Source: Calothrix brevissima NIES-22
Lineage (GTDB): Bacteria; Cyanobacteriota; Cyanobacteriia; Cyanobacteriales; Nostocaceae
DNA length: 64,000 nt
Assembly: GCF_002367995.1 (NCBI RefSeq)
Contig: NZ_AP018207.1
Coordinates: 7,975,366 to 8,039,365, forward strand
Reading direction: 5' to 3'
Under the pieces are notes generated by a model. That model was not told where the DNA came from and made no database searches. It saw only the letters and a program-made list of their open reading frames with translations. Positions 9,694 through 19,556 of the stretch are shown here, piece by piece (the first letter of the stretch is position 1; every line of letters starts with the position of its first letter). The translations under genes were made by a program, and so were the position numbers.

Positions 9694-11874
9694 ATGCACG
9701 CAGTCATACTCGTTCTGTTTGAGGTGCTGATTGTTATTGGACTGTCACGGTTAGTCGGACTGGCTTTTAAGTCAGTTAAACAACCGTTGGTAATTGGTGA
9801 GATTGTCGCCGGGATTATGCTTGGCCCTTCTCTATTTGGTCTAATTGCACCCTCAGTAGCATCTCATGTATTTCCACCTGAGACAATTCCCTTTTTGAAT
9901 GTTTTGTCACAAGTGGGATTAATATTTTTCATGTTTCTCATTGGCTTAGAACTTAATCCTAAATATCTGAGCGGTCAATTAGAAACAGCAGTTTTAACTT
10001 CCCATGTGAGTATTTTAGTACCATTTTCATTAGGTACGCTATTAGCAGTATTGCTTTATCCGCTAGTTTCTAATGCGAGTGTATCCTTTACCGCCTTTGC
10101 CTTATTTTTGGGTGCGGCGATGTCAATTACAGCATTTCCTGTACTAGCAAGAATTATTACAGAAAATAACTTGCAAGGAACCCGGTTAGGGACATTGGCG
10201 TTAACTTGCGCTGCTGTAGATGATGTGACAGCTTGGTGCGTGTTAGCAGTGGCGATCGCAGTTGCCAGAGAAGGTAGTATTGTCAGTGCATTCCCGACGA
10301 TTATCGAAAGTATACTCTATATCGGCTTTATGCTCACCGCAGGACGTTGGTTTTTGCAACGCCTCGCTACTCACTACCAGCGCGCCGGACGCTTAAGTCA
10401 ATTGGTAGTAGCCTTAATTTATATGGCTGTTGTCGCTTCCGCCTTAATTACCGAATTAATTGGTATCCATTTGATTTTTGGAGCCTTTTTACTCGGTGCA
10501 GCCATGCCGAAAAATGCAGATTTAGTCAGGGAATTAGCGGAAAAAACCGAAGATTTTGTTTTAATATTTTTACTGCCGGTATTTTTTGCCTTTAGCGGCT
10601 TGCGGACGCAAATTGGCTTACTCAATCGTCCAGAATTGTGGCTAATGTGTGCATTAGTTTTAGGAGTAGCGATCGCAGGTAAGTATATTGGAACTTATGT
10701 CGCAGCGCGTGTCAGTGGGATTAATCAACGAGAAGCCTCAGCTTTAGGCTGGTTAATGAATACTCGCGGCTTAACTGAGTTAATTGTGCTAAATATTGGT
10801 TTAGATTTGGGTGTCATTTCCCCCGTACTGTTTACCATGTTGGTGATTATGGCACTAGTCACCACATTTATGACCTCACCGTTACTGGAATGGACATATC
10901 CCAAAAAGTTAATCCGCTTAGATCGATTAGAACCAGAATCAACAGAAACCCCAGGGGAAAATACTGTTGTTGCTAACAATTATCGCATTTTAGTTCCAGT
11001 AGCTAATCCCAGCACCCAAAAAGGCTTAGTACAGCTAGCAGTCGCCTTGGCGCTGAACCATCATCAATCGGCTGTAGTTCATCCCCTCAGCTTAATTGAA
11101 TTTGAAGAAGACTATGCTTTTGAGAATACCCCAGTTGAAGCCAACCGCTTAATTGAGCAACGCCAGCAACAGCTAGAAGATTTAATCAATAGTCTAGAAC
11201 CGCCAACAATCCGTTCTTACGTGCAACCGATTATTCGCTTGTCGAGTAATGTTGCCAGAGAAACCGCAGAAATTGCCAAAATCGAGCAACCTAACTTGAT
11301 TTTAGTCGGTTGGCACCGTCCAGCTTTTAGTAACAATCGCTTAGGTGGTAGAGTAGGTCAAATTCTTACTACTGCCCCCGTAGATGTAGCAGTGTTCATT
11401 GATAGAGGTAACGAACGCTTAGAAAGCTTATTAGTGCCATATTCTGCCAATATTCATGATGATTTAGCCCTGATATTAGCCTTAAGATTGTTGATCAATC
11501 ACGACACTTGTATGTTACAAATTTTACAGGTTGTTTCGGGGAATCAAACCAACGATGAATTAAGTTACGAGCTGCACATGATGATGGAACGCTTACCAAA
11601 GACTGTACGCGATCGCATTGAAATCAAACCCATACAAGCCGAAGAAGAACCAATTCAAGCAGTAATTACCGCTTCCGAAGCCGTAGATCTAACAATAGCT
11701 GGTACTAGCCGCGCTTGGGGTATTGAGCGCCAAACTCTAGGAAGATACACAGATCAACTAGCAATTCAATGTCGTTCTTCCTTGTTAATTACTCGACGCT
11801 ATAGTCAAGTTACCTCTCATTTATCATCCGTGCTATCTGAAGTCACCACACAAGAATCTGCCGCGACAATGTAA
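9694..11874 (+). CDS. CPA2-family cation:proton antiporter with two C-terminal USP domains
   Basis: 726 residues. The first about 385 residues form a 12-13 segment Kef/NapA-type transporter with the ion-binding AAVDDVTAW motif and TRGLTELIV. The rest is cytoplasmic, with two universal-stress-protein-like domains (about 430-570 and 575-700), which in related proteins bind nucleotides and may regulate transport. Expected activity is Na+ or K+ exchange for H+. The downstream gene begins 4 bp after its stop, suggesting an operon with two exported proteins. Substrate and membrane (plasma or thylakoid) cannot be decided here. Confidence 0.88.
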   Translation: MHAVILVLFEVLIVIGLSRLVGLAFKSVKQPLVIGEIVAGIMLGPSLFGLIAPSVASHVFPPETIPFLNVLSQVGLIFFMFLIGLELNPKYLSGQLETAVLTSHVSILVPFSLGTLLAVLLYPLVSNASVSFTAFALFLGAAMSITAFPVLARIITENNLQGTRLGTLALTCAAVDDVTAWCVLAVAIAVAREGSIVSAFPTIIESILYIGFMLTAGRWFLQRLATHYQRAGRLSQLVVALIYMAVVASALITELIGIHLIFGAFLLGAAMPKNADLVRELAEKTEDFVLIFLLPVFFAFSGLRTQIGLLNRPELWLMCALVLGVAIAGKYIGTYVAARVSGINQREASALGWLMNTRGLTELIVLNIGLDLGVISPVLFTMLVIMALVTTFMTSPLLEWTYPKKLIRLDRLEPESTETPGENTVVANNYRILVPVANPSTQKGLVQLAVALALNHHQSAVVHPLSLIEFEEDYAFENTPVEANRLIEQRQQQLEDLINSLEPPTIRSYVQPIIRLSSNVARETAEIAKIEQPNLILVGWHRPAFSNNRLGGRVGQILTTAPVDVAVFIDRGNERLESLLVPYSANIHDDLALILALRLLINHDTCMLQILQVVSGNQTNDELSYELHMMMERLPKTVRDRIEIKPIQAEEEPIQAVITASEAVDLTIAGTSRAWGIERQTLGRYTDQLAIQCRSSLLITRRYSQVTSHLSSVLSEVTTQESAATM

Positions 11875-11878
11875 AAAT

Positions 11879-12400
11879 ATGAATAATTCCAAATTCAAAT
11901 CTGTAACCTTTTATGGAGCAACAATAGCTGGAGTTCTCATATTATTTAAAGTTGTCAGTGCTTACGGAGAAACCAGCCTCAAAGCTCCCCCTGCAATCAA
12001 CAATCACTATCGTCTTGCTTTACAAGAAGCTATACCAAATTGTGAAAAACCAGAGCAATTAATCCTGAATATGCAGCAATCAGGGATTTATTTAAATGCC
12101 TCTTTTTTACCTGCAAATACTGAATCTGAATCACCAAACAGCGATTCCACTAACAATCATCTCTCTGGCATTTTGAGCAACCAAGAATTAAACCTATCTG
12201 GCAGAATTGACAAAAGCATTTTCTGTCAGATTAGTAACCCCAAAGATAACTACATTCACTCAGTGAAAATGCAAATGCAATTAATCAATCAAGGAAATTT
12301 CATCGGGCAATTTTCCTTAAGTGGTAGCACGAGAGTTTTTAAATTTACTGCTGTGCCAGAGAAAACTCAGGTAAAATCTCAACAGGGCAAAAAACATTAA
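11879..12400 (+). CDS. Exported or membrane-anchored protein of unknown function
   Basis: 173 residues. An N-terminal hydrophobic segment (VTFYGATIAGVLILFKVVSAYG) looks like a signal peptide or anchor. The mature part begins KAPPAINNHYRLALQEAIPNC and has two Cys residues (about 53 and 117) that could form a disulphide. I do not recognise the family. The start lies 4 bp after the CPA2 antiporter stop, so the two are probably translated from one message. An accessory periplasmic role is possible but is inference. Confidence 0.65.
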   Translation: MNNSKFKSVTFYGATIAGVLILFKVVSAYGETSLKAPPAINNHYRLALQEAIPNCEKPEQLILNMQQSGIYLNASFLPANTESESPNSDSTNNHLSGILSNQELNLSGRIDKSIFCQISNPKDNYIHSVKMQMQLINQGNFIGQFSLSGSTRVFKFTAVPEKTQVKSQQGKKH

Positions 12401-12444
12401 AGCACAAACATACCAGATAGCTCAACATATCCCAGATAAAACCT

Positions 12445-13392
12445 ATGGACAAAAGTCTCAAAACTCAACAATCTTGCCAACTTTTTCAGCAGCTATTTGG
12501 TATTAGCTGGTTTGGCATATATACCACAGTTACTCTGCAAGCTGGTAGCATCAGCGCCTTACCAGTAACAAAACAGCTACCACCGCCAATTGGTACCAGA
12601 AATATTAGCTCACCATTAGCTATACTTGATAATTGGCAATTTTCTCCAGAAGCGTTACAATTAATTTTTTCTGTTTCATCAGGTACTACACCTCATTATT
12701 TCTATCTTGCTCAACCTCCTCGGCTAGTTGTCGATTTACCTAATACGAAATTGGGCTATGTTTCTACCCAACAAAGTTATTCTGGAGCTATTCAAAGAGT
12801 CCGCGTTTCTCAGTTAAATGCAGGCGTAACTCGGATAGTTTTAGATGTAGCACCAGGAAATTATTTAGATCCAAATCAAGTAAAATTACAACCAGCATCC
12901 AATAAAAACTCTACTCGCTGGGTACTGCGGGGAATCAACTCCGGGTTGAGAAATGCTGTACAACCTAGACAATATCCCCAACAATCCAATACCTTACCTG
13001 TAATTCCATCTAACTACCCGCAACAACCTAATAATCTCCCAACAATTCCCTATAACTACCCGCAATCAACGATTAATCAACCAACAACTAATAATCAACA
13101 ATTTCCCTTTGCAACTTTACCACCACCATCTCATACTTTGCCATCAATACCCACTAATTCTCAGCAACCACTAGTAGTTGTTCCCCCACTTTCACCTAAT
13201 AACCAATCTCAACTACCAAATCCGATACTTCCTCCGCCAATTTTCTCCAATCAACCTAATAATATTGCTAATCCTGCTTTGATAAATCAACCTGATTTTA
13301 CTGTACCCATATTACCCCAATCTCCACCTAGTTTTCGCGGAGAAGCACCAGTAATTGAGTTTGGACAACCTATTCCTAAACCGCGAAATTAA
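12445..13392 (+). CDS. AMIN-domain exported protein with Pro/Asn/Gln-rich tail
   Basis: 315 residues. After a signal-like segment, residues about 55-155 match an AMIN domain (WQFSPEALQLIFSV, PRLVVDLPNTKLG, VRVSQLNAGVTRIVLDV). This fold binds peptidoglycan or targets periplasmic proteins such as AmiC and PilQ. The remainder is low complexity, with repeated NYPQQ/TIPYNYPQ and PLPPP-type motifs, and no catalytic domain follows. It may be a cell-wall-bound linker protein. It lies 44 bp after the preceding exported protein in the same direction, probably in the antiporter operon. Confidence 0.8.
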   Translation: MDKSLKTQQSCQLFQQLFGISWFGIYTTVTLQAGSISALPVTKQLPPPIGTRNISSPLAILDNWQFSPEALQLIFSVSSGTTPHYFYLAQPPRLVVDLPNTKLGYVSTQQSYSGAIQRVRVSQLNAGVTRIVLDVAPGNYLDPNQVKLQPASNKNSTRWVLRGINSGLRNAVQPRQYPQQSNTLPVIPSNYPQQPNNLPTIPYNYPQSTINQPTTNNQQFPFATLPPPSHTLPSIPTNSQQPLVVVPPLSPNNQSQLPNPILPPPIFSNQPNNIANPALINQPDFTVPILPQSPPSFRGEAPVIEFGQPIPKPRN

Positions 13393-13634
13393 CTTGTAGA
13401 AACCTGGTTTTATTGGCTGACGTAGCAAAAATTTTTCATCATCAAAAATACCTCAATTATACGTCAGGGCACAAATAATTCTGCCCTTAAATATTGGTCA
13501 AAATCTTTTTTAAACACCTATAATTAGGCGCTGAATCAGCAAATATTATGATTGTTTGCTCTTTCCTCAATCAGGCATAATATTTAATATTCTTTCTTAA
13601 TAATGGATGCAAATAAACACTAAGGTAATTACTC

Positions 13635-14360
13635 ATGTCTCGTTCTGCGCCCTATCAGCCGTTGTTGTTAAAGATAATTCATAGCGTGAGTGGAATTTTA
13701 GCGATCGCCGCCATCATCACAGGCTTTTTGGTTTACAATACCTTCGACGGCAGATTTGGGAAAATACCCATCCCGCGTATTGGGCCAATTATCGATATTC
13801 ACGGGACATTTGCAGTATTTTTCTTTGGCATTTTCCCCATACTCGCAATTTATAGCTTTCATGCAGGTAATAAACGCCTATTACAAAAAGATTCCTTACA
13901 AAATTTAACTCAAGTTGGTAGACCGATTTGGTGGGTAAGTTGGCAAAGAATTGCTAATACACTCATGTTAATTGCATCACTTTTAGCTGTATTATCTGGC
14001 AGAATGATGCAAGAACAATGGTTACCGACAGGAGATTTAAATCAAGGTTGGTACTACCTACATCTGATAGCTTGGTTGTTATTAGTTTGCTGTTTAGCAA
14101 TTCATGTTTTGATGTCTACAAAAGTAGGTGGTGCGCCTTTATTATTATCTATATTTTCGCCAAAAATCCGCCCAGAAGATAGCCCTACACAGTGGTACAG
14201 GCGGTTGCGTCATTGGTGGAATAATTTCTCAGCTAATCTCGCTGGAGAAATTAATAATTTACGGCAGAATAATTTCCCTCTCACTATCATTGAAATTATC
14301 GTGCTAATAGGAATTTTGACAGCGCTGATTTTACCTATTTTCTTCTCTGGTAGCGATTAA
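13635..14360 (+). CDS. Cytochrome b561-like membrane protein
   Basis: 241 residues, with four core membrane segments and a fifth at the C-terminus (IIEIIVLIGILTALILPIFF). Histidines in or next to the segments (KIIHSVSG, DIHGTFAV, YYLHLIAW, LAIHVLMS) fit the haem-ligand pattern of the cytochrome b/b6/b561 domain. Likely binds b-type haem and passes electrons in the membrane; donor and acceptor are unknown. It is separated from the preceding gene by about 240 bp and followed by a long AT-rich spacer, so it is probably monocistronic. Confidence 0.75.
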   Translation: MSRSAPYQPLLLKIIHSVSGILAIAAIITGFLVYNTFDGRFGKIPIPRIGPIIDIHGTFAVFFFGIFPILAIYSFHAGNKRLLQKDSLQNLTQVGRPIWWVSWQRIANTLMLIASLLAVLSGRMMQEQWLPTGDLNQGWYYLHLIAWLLLVCCLAIHVLMSTKVGGAPLLLSIFSPKIRPEDSPTQWYRRLRHWWNNFSANLAGEINNLRQNNFPLTIIEIIVLIGILTALILPIFFSGSD

Positions 14361-15002
14361 ATATCAGAACTTACGCAACTAGCAGAGGCGATCGCTGCTA
14401 TTGGCGAGTTTTATTAGGCTTATTCTGTTTTGTCAAACATTATCAAAATTCAATTTAGTTACAACATAAGAATGGTTGCATGTCGTCAAATGCAAGAATA
14501 GAATTAGTCAAAAAGCTGAAGTAATCAAGTTCAGATATGGCATAAATGGCACATTAGCCTCGTGCAGCAAAGCCGTACAATAGATTTTTTTACGATTATT
14601 CTAATAATTTTTATTAGGTAAATAATTAGTAATTAAATAACAATTAATTATGTCATTTGTCAATAAAATTAACATCTTTTAACAAATAGCTAATTGTATA
14701 ATATATAATATATTACGTTATATTACTATTAATACTTAATTAAGTATAAAACTAATTATACCTTTATTAATCTAGTGGATATTTAAAAAGTATTAGTTAT
14801 GATACTCGTACTAATTCAATAACTTAACTTTCAGTTATTCATAATATTTTCAATTAAAATCTTTTTTGTATTAAATAGTACATTACCTTATTGTTTATGC
14901 CAATTATATAAGTGGCATTCTCAGCTATTTCCTGCTAATACACTTACTGTTAAATTACTTGCAAGTGCATTTAAGCGCAATTTAACTAGTAAGTAAGACA
15001 GG
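14361..15002. other. Very AT-rich spacer upstream of the RTX gene
   Basis: 642 bases with almost no coding character and long runs of A/T, notably 14590-14900. Short near-palindromic words such as taatatataatatatta occur near 14698. This could be a regulatory leader for the RTX protein gene or horizontally acquired flanking DNA. No gene, tRNA or clear terminator is visible. Confidence 0.5.
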
Positions 15003-16625
15003 ATGCATATGCCTAGTTCATATTCTCAGCCTCAACCTCGTGAAGGTACAGAAGGCGATGACAATATCACAGACTCAGGTGACATATTTGGTCTTGGTGG
15101 TAATGACACCATCAATGGTGGAGATGGTCATAACTGGCTCTTTGGTGGATCTGGTAATGACTGGCTCTATGGTGAAAATGGTAATGACTGGCTCTATGGT
15201 GAAAATGGTAATGACTGGCTCTATGGTGGGTATGGTGATGACATCCTAGATGGTGGATCTGGTAATGACTGGCTCTATGGTGGGTATGGTGATGACACCC
15301 TAGATGGTGGAGATGGTAATGACTGGCTCTTTGGTGAAAATGGTAATGACCACTTCGATGGTGGAGATGGTAATGACTGGCTCTTTGGTGGAGATGGTAA
15401 TGACTGGCTCTTTGGTGGAGATGGCAATGACACCCTAAATGGTGGAGATGGTAATGACGATTTCTCTGTTGACAATGTAGGTGATGATGTCAGAGAAAAT
15501 GCCAATGAAGGTACAGATACAGTTTATTCAAGCATCAACTATACCTTGACAGCTAATGTTGAAAACCTGACCCTGTATGGTACTGCTGCGATCTACGGTA
15601 CAGGTAACGCCAGCGATAATAGTATCACAGGGAACAGTAGTGATAACATCCTCGACGGTGGTACAGGTGCAGATACAATGTCTGGTGGTGCTGGTAATGA
15701 CACTTTCTATGTTGATAATACAGGTGATGTTGTCAAAGAAAATGCCAATGAAGGTACAGATACAGTTTCTTCAACCACCAACTACACCTTAGCAGATAAT
15801 ATTGAAAACCTCACCCTGACTGGTACTGCTGCGATCATCGGTGCAGGTAACGCCAGCGATAACAGTATCACAGGGAACAGCAGTGATAACTTCCTCTATG
15901 GTGAGTATGGTGATGACACCCTCAACGGTGGTACAGGTGCAGATATAATGCGTGGTGGTGCTGGTAATGACCTTTTCTATGTTGATAATGTAGGTGATGT
16001 TGTCACCGAATATGCCAATGAAGGTACAGATACAGTTTCTTCAACCATCAACTACACCTTGACAACTAATTTTGAAAACCTCACCCTGATTGGTACTACT
16101 GCGATCACCGGTACAGGTAACACCAGCGATAACATTATCACAGGGAACAGCAGCAATAACATCCTCAATGGTGATGATGGTAATGATTCTTTAAATGGTG
16201 ACTATGGTAATGATTCTTTAAATGGTGACTATGGTAATGATTCTTTAGTTGGAGGAAATGGTAATGATTCTTTAGTTGGAGGAGATGGTAATGATATTTT
16301 GTATGGTTCTAATTCTTTTGACTACGGCAGTGGAGAAAAGGATACTTTAACTGGTGGATCTGGTAACGATGTATTTGTTCTAGGTGATGAAAACGGCAAC
16401 TTTTATGAAGGAGCTGGTAACGCAATAATACTAGATTACAATTCTTATTCTCAGGATGATAAAATTCAAGTGAGAGCTGGCAGTATTATTGTTTTAGGCA
16501 GAGGTAATCTTGGTGGAGGTCTTGCGAGTGATGTAATTATATATGAGTACGATTACTCTTCAAATTCTCTAGATAGACTAGCGGTAGTTTATGATACTAC
16601 TACTTCTGCTATCAAGTTTTCATAA
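15003..16625 (+). CDS. RTX-type calcium-binding repeat protein
   Basis: 540 residues. It contains about 15 nonapeptide GGxGNDxLxG-type repeats near the N-terminus (about 30-155), then three copies of a roughly 80-90-residue unit (motifs [30 protein letters not shown]), then a second RTX block ([10 protein letters not shown]) and a non-repeat C-terminal tail ending [13 protein letters not shown] repeats bind Ca2+ and fold outside the cell; such proteins are exported by type I systems through a C-terminal signal. No secretion genes are adjacent. Start ATG at 15003 or 15009. The coding repeats are nearly identical at DNA level, indicating recent expansion. Confidence 0.88.
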   Translation: MHMPSSYSQPQPREGTEGDDNITDSGDIFGLGGNDTINGGDGHNWLFGGSGNDWLYGENGNDWLYGENGNDWLYGGYGDDILDGGSGNDWLYGGYGDDTLDGGDGNDWLFGENGNDHFDGGDGNDWLFGGDGNDWLFGGDGNDTLNGGDGNDDFSVDNVGDDVRENANEGTDTVYSSINYTLTANVENLTLYGTAAIYGTGNASDNSITGNSSDNILDGGTGADTMSGGAGNDTFYVDNTGDVVKENANEGTDTVSSTTNYTLADNIENLTLTGTAAIIGAGNASDNSITGNSSDNFLYGEYGDDTLNGGTGADIMRGGAGNDLFYVDNVGDVVTEYANEGTDTVSSTINYTLTTNFENLTLIGTTAITGTGNTSDNIITGNSSNNILNGDDGNDSLNGDYGNDSLNGDYGNDSLVGGNGNDSLVGGDGNDILYGSNSFDYGSGEKDTLTGGSGNDVFVLGDENGNFYEGAGNAIILDYNSYSQDDKIQVRAGSIIVLGRGNLGGGLASDVIIYEYDYSSNSLDRLAVVYDTTTSAIKFS

Positions 16626-16691
16626 TTACGGCTTACAAAACTGGCACAATTATTACCACTACGGCAGAGCAGCATCATCGATAAATCAAAC

Positions 16692-16880
16692 TCAGTAGTC
16701 CAAAAACTTCTGTGAGTACTTAAATAAAGCTTCTGTTCCGTTATCAAATATTACTGTACTCAAGTATTTGTACCCTTCTGTACCAACTGAAGCAAGAAAA
16801 TCAACGTCTTAACTCCATCAGTATTCTTCAAAATCAAGAGCAACAAGGGTTCCGCCACCGAAGTAAGCAGAACCCTTTTT
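16692..16880 (-). pseudogene. Possible decayed coding remnant
   Basis: On the minus strand one frame reads with coding-like codon use across two in-frame stops: FKKGSAYFGGGTLVALDF, then stops, then DVDFLASVGTEGYKYL and VIFDNGTEALFKYSQKF. The continuous amino-acid character on both sides of the stops suggests a degraded gene rather than chance, but I do not recognise the family. It lies between the RTX gene and tRNA-Pro. Confidence 0.3.
16845..16880 (+). terminator. Possible terminator hairpin
   Basis: An 8-bp perfect stem (AAGGGTTC / GAACCCTT), loop of 17 bases, then a T run, in the plus direction. It is 220 bp past the RTX gene stop and overlaps a possible gene remnant on the other strand, so the assignment is uncertain. 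Confidence 0.45.
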
Positions 16881-17433
16881 AAATACCTTACAATTTAAAC
16901 ATTTTAGAATTGTCAGAATTTTATTTATTATGGTGATCTAATTTAAATGTCATAAATCAACTAGCAACCAGGATTTATAACGTCTTGCAAGTTCTTGAAA
17001 GTAGTAGAGTTCTTCACTCTCAAGATGATTGAATATTTTGCGATATCGCCAACCACGCTCATAGCGACATTTCTTCTGGTGTGAACCGATACACATCGCC
17101 TGTCTGCCAACAAATTGATTCCAAAAAAAGCAGTTTTGTTGGGGAAATAATAGAATCAATTGTTTGTGTTGCGGTTGTCATAACTCTTTTAATCAACCAC
17201 TTTGGCGTTCTCTAGTTCTAGAATAGCTTTATTCTCAGATTAAATTCTATGTAAATAGGTAAGCGATTTTGTTACGCTATTTAACACAACATCACCTACA
17301 AACTGAATGAAGGGTGTGATATTCTTTCTGTGTTGGTGCAAATTTGGTGTGATTTTTTGGTTAGGCTTAAACCCTACAAATGGGAAAGCCTGCCGAATCC
17401 TATAAAAGGAAGGCAGGCTAGGGATTTTAATAA

Positions 17434-17507
17434 TCGGAGCGGCGGGATTCGAACCCACGACCTCCACTACCCCAAAGTGGCGCGCTACCAAGCTGCGCTA
17501 CGCCCCG
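17434..17507 (-). tRNA. tRNA-Pro (anticodon UGG)
   Basis: Reverse complement gives a 74-base cloverleaf: acceptor stem CGGGGCG/CGCTCCG (one G-U pair), D arm GCGC...GCGC, anticodon arm CCACT-TTGGGGT-AGTGG with anticodon TGG, T arm GTGGG-TTCGAAT-CCCGC, and discriminator A. No CCA is encoded. A short protein frame crossing it on the same strand (containing VVGSNPAAP) is the usual artefact of a tRNA sequence. Confidence 0.95.
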
Positions 17508-17557
17508 GTCAGAATTCTTATAGTAGCAAGAAGTTTAAGGATAATCAAGAGGTTTAT

Positions 17558-17923
17558 TTAAAAAACTTTGAGCATCTCAGCTGCTTGCAACAAACCAGGG
17601 ACGGCAGAGTTATCCCATTGACCTTCTGCACAGCGTCCTGTATTCAGGATAAAGCGCAGACTATAGCTGTGGGCATAGCCTTCTACCTCCATCCATAATA
17701 AATCGCTTTCAGCCTCGCAAGCAATTTTTTCTTCATCCATCAATTCGGTTGCTATTTCTTTGATGGTGTCGGCTAGCTGTGCCAATAAGCGGCAAAAGTC
17801 GTTTAACTCGGCTTCGGTTAATTCAATTGCCCAATCATCTGTACCCAATAAACCTTTAAACTCAGGTGCATGAGGGTTCCAACCAATACGCCAACCAGGG
17901 CCGCTTTTAACTAAACGTTCCAT
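17558..17923 (-). CDS. DUF1818 family protein
   Basis: 121 residues, soluble. It matches the cyanobacterial DUF1818 family: GPGWRIGWNP near the N-terminus, LLGTDDWAIELTEAEL, and the C-terminal FILNTGRCAEGQW...VPGLLQA. Members are conserved across cyanobacteria and structurally related to RNA/nucleic-acid-associated small folds, but function is not established. It lies 7 bp downstream of the next gene (17931 end) in the same direction and ends just before tRNA-Pro. Confidence 0.85.
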   Translation of the reverse strand: MERLVKSGPGWRIGWNPHAPEFKGLLGTDDWAIELTEAELNDFCRLLAQLADTIKEIATELMDEEKIACEAESDLLWMEVEGYAHSYSLRFILNTGRCAEGQWDNSAVPGLLQAAEMLKVF

Positions 17924-17930
17924 TGACTAA

Positions 17931-18470
17931 TTATGGTTGGGGTGTTGCCGAATAACTAGAACTAAAGATGTTAGTTAAGACTTGCACTAGAGCATTTCGC
18001 TGGCTGCGGGTAAGCTTGGCAATGGCAGCGCGATCGCCTTCTATGGGATTTTCCCGTAATGTATCATTTCCTGGATAGGTAATATCATACATAGTTTCAT
18101 TGGCATTGAGATAATCAGCCAATGTCAGCTTCCAGTCTAAGCGATAAGCTGGGGAACGCTCTTTGACATAAACGTGATATCTAATTAAGCGACCAGCTAA
18201 AGTATTATTCTCCGCAACTTTACCAGTTTCTTTGCTAATATACTGATTTTCTTTCGGAAAATCTGGCAATTGTTGATACACCTGCTGCCATACATCACCA
18301 GGGCTGATTCTTTGAGCTAATGCAGGTTGGATAGTCAGAAAAGCTGTATATTTTGATTCACTTATTCCTAAACCCAAAATAATTCCAGTCCCTACCCAGA
18401 AAAGTATTACTAACTGGAGAGTTTGGGGGAGAAATTTCGACAGCAAAAAGAGAAAAAAATGTTTATTCAT
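17931..18470 (-). CDS. Conserved cyanobacterial exported or membrane-anchored protein
   Basis: From the preferred start MNKHFFLFLLSKFL the protein is about 180 residues; an upstream in-frame start (18536) adds a segment without family character. A single hydrophobic N-terminal segment (LQLVILFWVGTGIILGLG) is followed by a soluble domain (PGDVWQQVYQQLPDFP, NTLAGRLIRYHVYVKERSPAYRLDWKLTLADYL). The pattern is typical of conserved cyanobacterial hypothetical proteins that sit beside rpoZ; function unknown. Likely co-transcribed with rpoZ upstream and the DUF1818 gene downstream. Confidence 0.65.
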   Translation of the reverse strand: MNKHFFLFLLSKFLPQTLQLVILFWVGTGIILGLGISESKYTAFLTIQPALAQRISPGDVWQQVYQQLPDFPKENQYISKETGKVAENNTLAGRLIRYHVYVKERSPAYRLDWKLTLADYLNANETMYDITYPGNDTLRENPIEGDRAAIAKLTRSQRNALVQVLTNIFSSSYSATPQP

Positions 18471-18550
18471 ACGCAAATATTCTGAGCTAAAAGTGCAATA
18501 AGAATACATACAGTACCCATAAATCAACACTTTCAACTCAGGACTATATT

Positions 18551-18787
18551 TTATACTTCGCCAATAATTTCTGGCTGAGTCAGTTCATCAGACATTTCGA
18601 TAATTGCCCTGAGTACAGGTTTCATCATTGCATCTTCTGCACTTTCAAAGTCTTCATAACGGCGACGTTTGGCACGGTTTGCCACTTGAACTGTAATGCG
18701 GTAGCGATTTGAGGCTGCACTAATCAGATCCTCAGCACGGTGCATAATCTGAGACTGAGTTGTCTCGAACTTAGAACGCTTTAGCAT
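18551..18787 (-). CDS. rpoZ: DNA-directed RNA polymerase subunit omega
   Basis: 78 residues, typical of the short cyanobacterial omega. [29 protein letters not shown] is the conserved core that wraps the beta-prime C-terminus and assists RNA polymerase assembly. The acidic C-terminal tail ([13 protein letters not shown]) fits the family. First gene of a minus-strand run of three. The 237 bp upstream separates it from the divergent fasciclin gene and probably contains both promoters. Confidence 0.92.
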   Translation of the reverse strand: MLKRSKFETTQSQIMHRAEDLISAASNRYRITVQVANRAKRRRYEDFESAEDAMMKPVLRAIIEMSDELTQPEIIGEV

Positions 18788-19024
18788 AGTCAGTGGTTCT
18801 TATGGTGATCTGGAGGATGAAGCTTTAATTATGAAGTATGAAACACAACATTTTCATGCTTAATCTTTGATTCTTCATCCCTTCTGTGTTATTCCCCAGT
18901 TTAGCAGCACTAACAAATCTACTGCTGTGTTATCGCTCCTAACCTTTCTCTTGATAGAGGTTGAGAAACTTTTGTCCTTTTATAAGTATGTTGTAACAGC
19001 AAGTTAATAAAGTAACCTAAGCGC

Positions 19025-19462
19025 ATGGCTGATCTTGTGGAAACTGCGATTCAGGCAGGAAATTTCAATACCTTGGTGCAGGCTGTGGAAGCTGTGGGAC
19101 TAACGGAAGTTCTCAAGCGTCCAGGCTCTTTGACAATTTTTGCACCTACTGACGATGCTTTTGCTCAACTACCAGCAGGAACTTTAGATAAGCTACTGCA
19201 AGATATTCCCAAATTAAAGAAAATTGTGGCATATCATGTAGCCTCTGGGGATGTTCGGTCTGATGATTTGGTGCAAATTAATGAAGCAGAAACTCTTGAG
19301 GGGTCAATTTTAGCTATTGAATCTACTCATGGTGCTGTGAAGATCAATGATGCCAATGTCCTGCAAACTGATATTTTGGCGGATAATGGCGTCATCCATG
19401 TGATTGATGCAGTGTTAATACCTGCATTGATTGCTGGGGGAACGAGTTCGTCTGTGGCATGA
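19025..19462 (+). CDS. Fasciclin (FAS1) domain protein
   Basis: 145 residues, essentially one FAS1 domain: H1 motif (TIFAPTDDAFAQLP), the YHVA segment, and the H2-like ending (NGVIHVIDAVLIP). No signal peptide is seen from this start, so it may be cytoplasmic or use a non-classical route; many cyanobacterial homologues look the same. FAS1 domains mediate adhesion or carotenoid/small-ligand binding. Start ATG directly follows GCGC at 19021; the upstream gap with rpoZ is divergent. Confidence 0.9.
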   Translation: MADLVETAIQAGNFNTLVQAVEAVGLTEVLKRPGSLTIFAPTDDAFAQLPAGTLDKLLQDIPKLKKIVAYHVASGDVRSDDLVQINEAETLEGSILAIESTHGAVKINDANVLQTDILADNGVIHVIDAVLIPALIAGGTSSSVA

Positions 19463-19477
19463 TTTGTTGCTGATGAA

Positions 19478-19508
19478 CAAAAAAGTGGCTCTGAAAATCA
19501 GAACCACT
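19478..19508 (-). terminator. Terminator of gnd
   Basis: On the minus strand: stem AGTGGTTCTGA / TCAGAGCCACT (10 of 11 paired plus one wobble-like mismatch), loop of 3, then TTTTTT. It lies about 50 bp past the gnd stop. The opposite strand also has the hairpin but a weaker T run, so it may partly serve the fasciclin gene. Confidence 0.8.
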
Positions 19509-19556
19509 AGCTCAATCAGTATTTAACCTGGCTACCCCATTACAAGATGGAGTTGA

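Noticed and set aside
15275..15505. Minus-strand frame of SLPSPPKSQ repeats.
   Set aside because: Complement of the RTX nonapeptide repeats.
15120..16300. Regular repeats that could be mistaken for a CRISPR array.
   Set aside because: Units are contiguous 27-bp coding repeats without unique spacers.
16950..17159. 69-codon minus-strand frame (MILLFPQQNCFFWNQ...).
   Set aside because: Some protein-like character (ESEELYYFQELARRYKSWLL) but no recognised family, no ribosome-binding site, and it lies in a low-coding spacer; kept only as a note.
17240..17491. Open frame of 83 codons on the minus strand (contains VVGSNPAAP).
   Set aside because: It runs through the tRNA-Pro gene; the motif is the well-known translation artefact of a tRNA.
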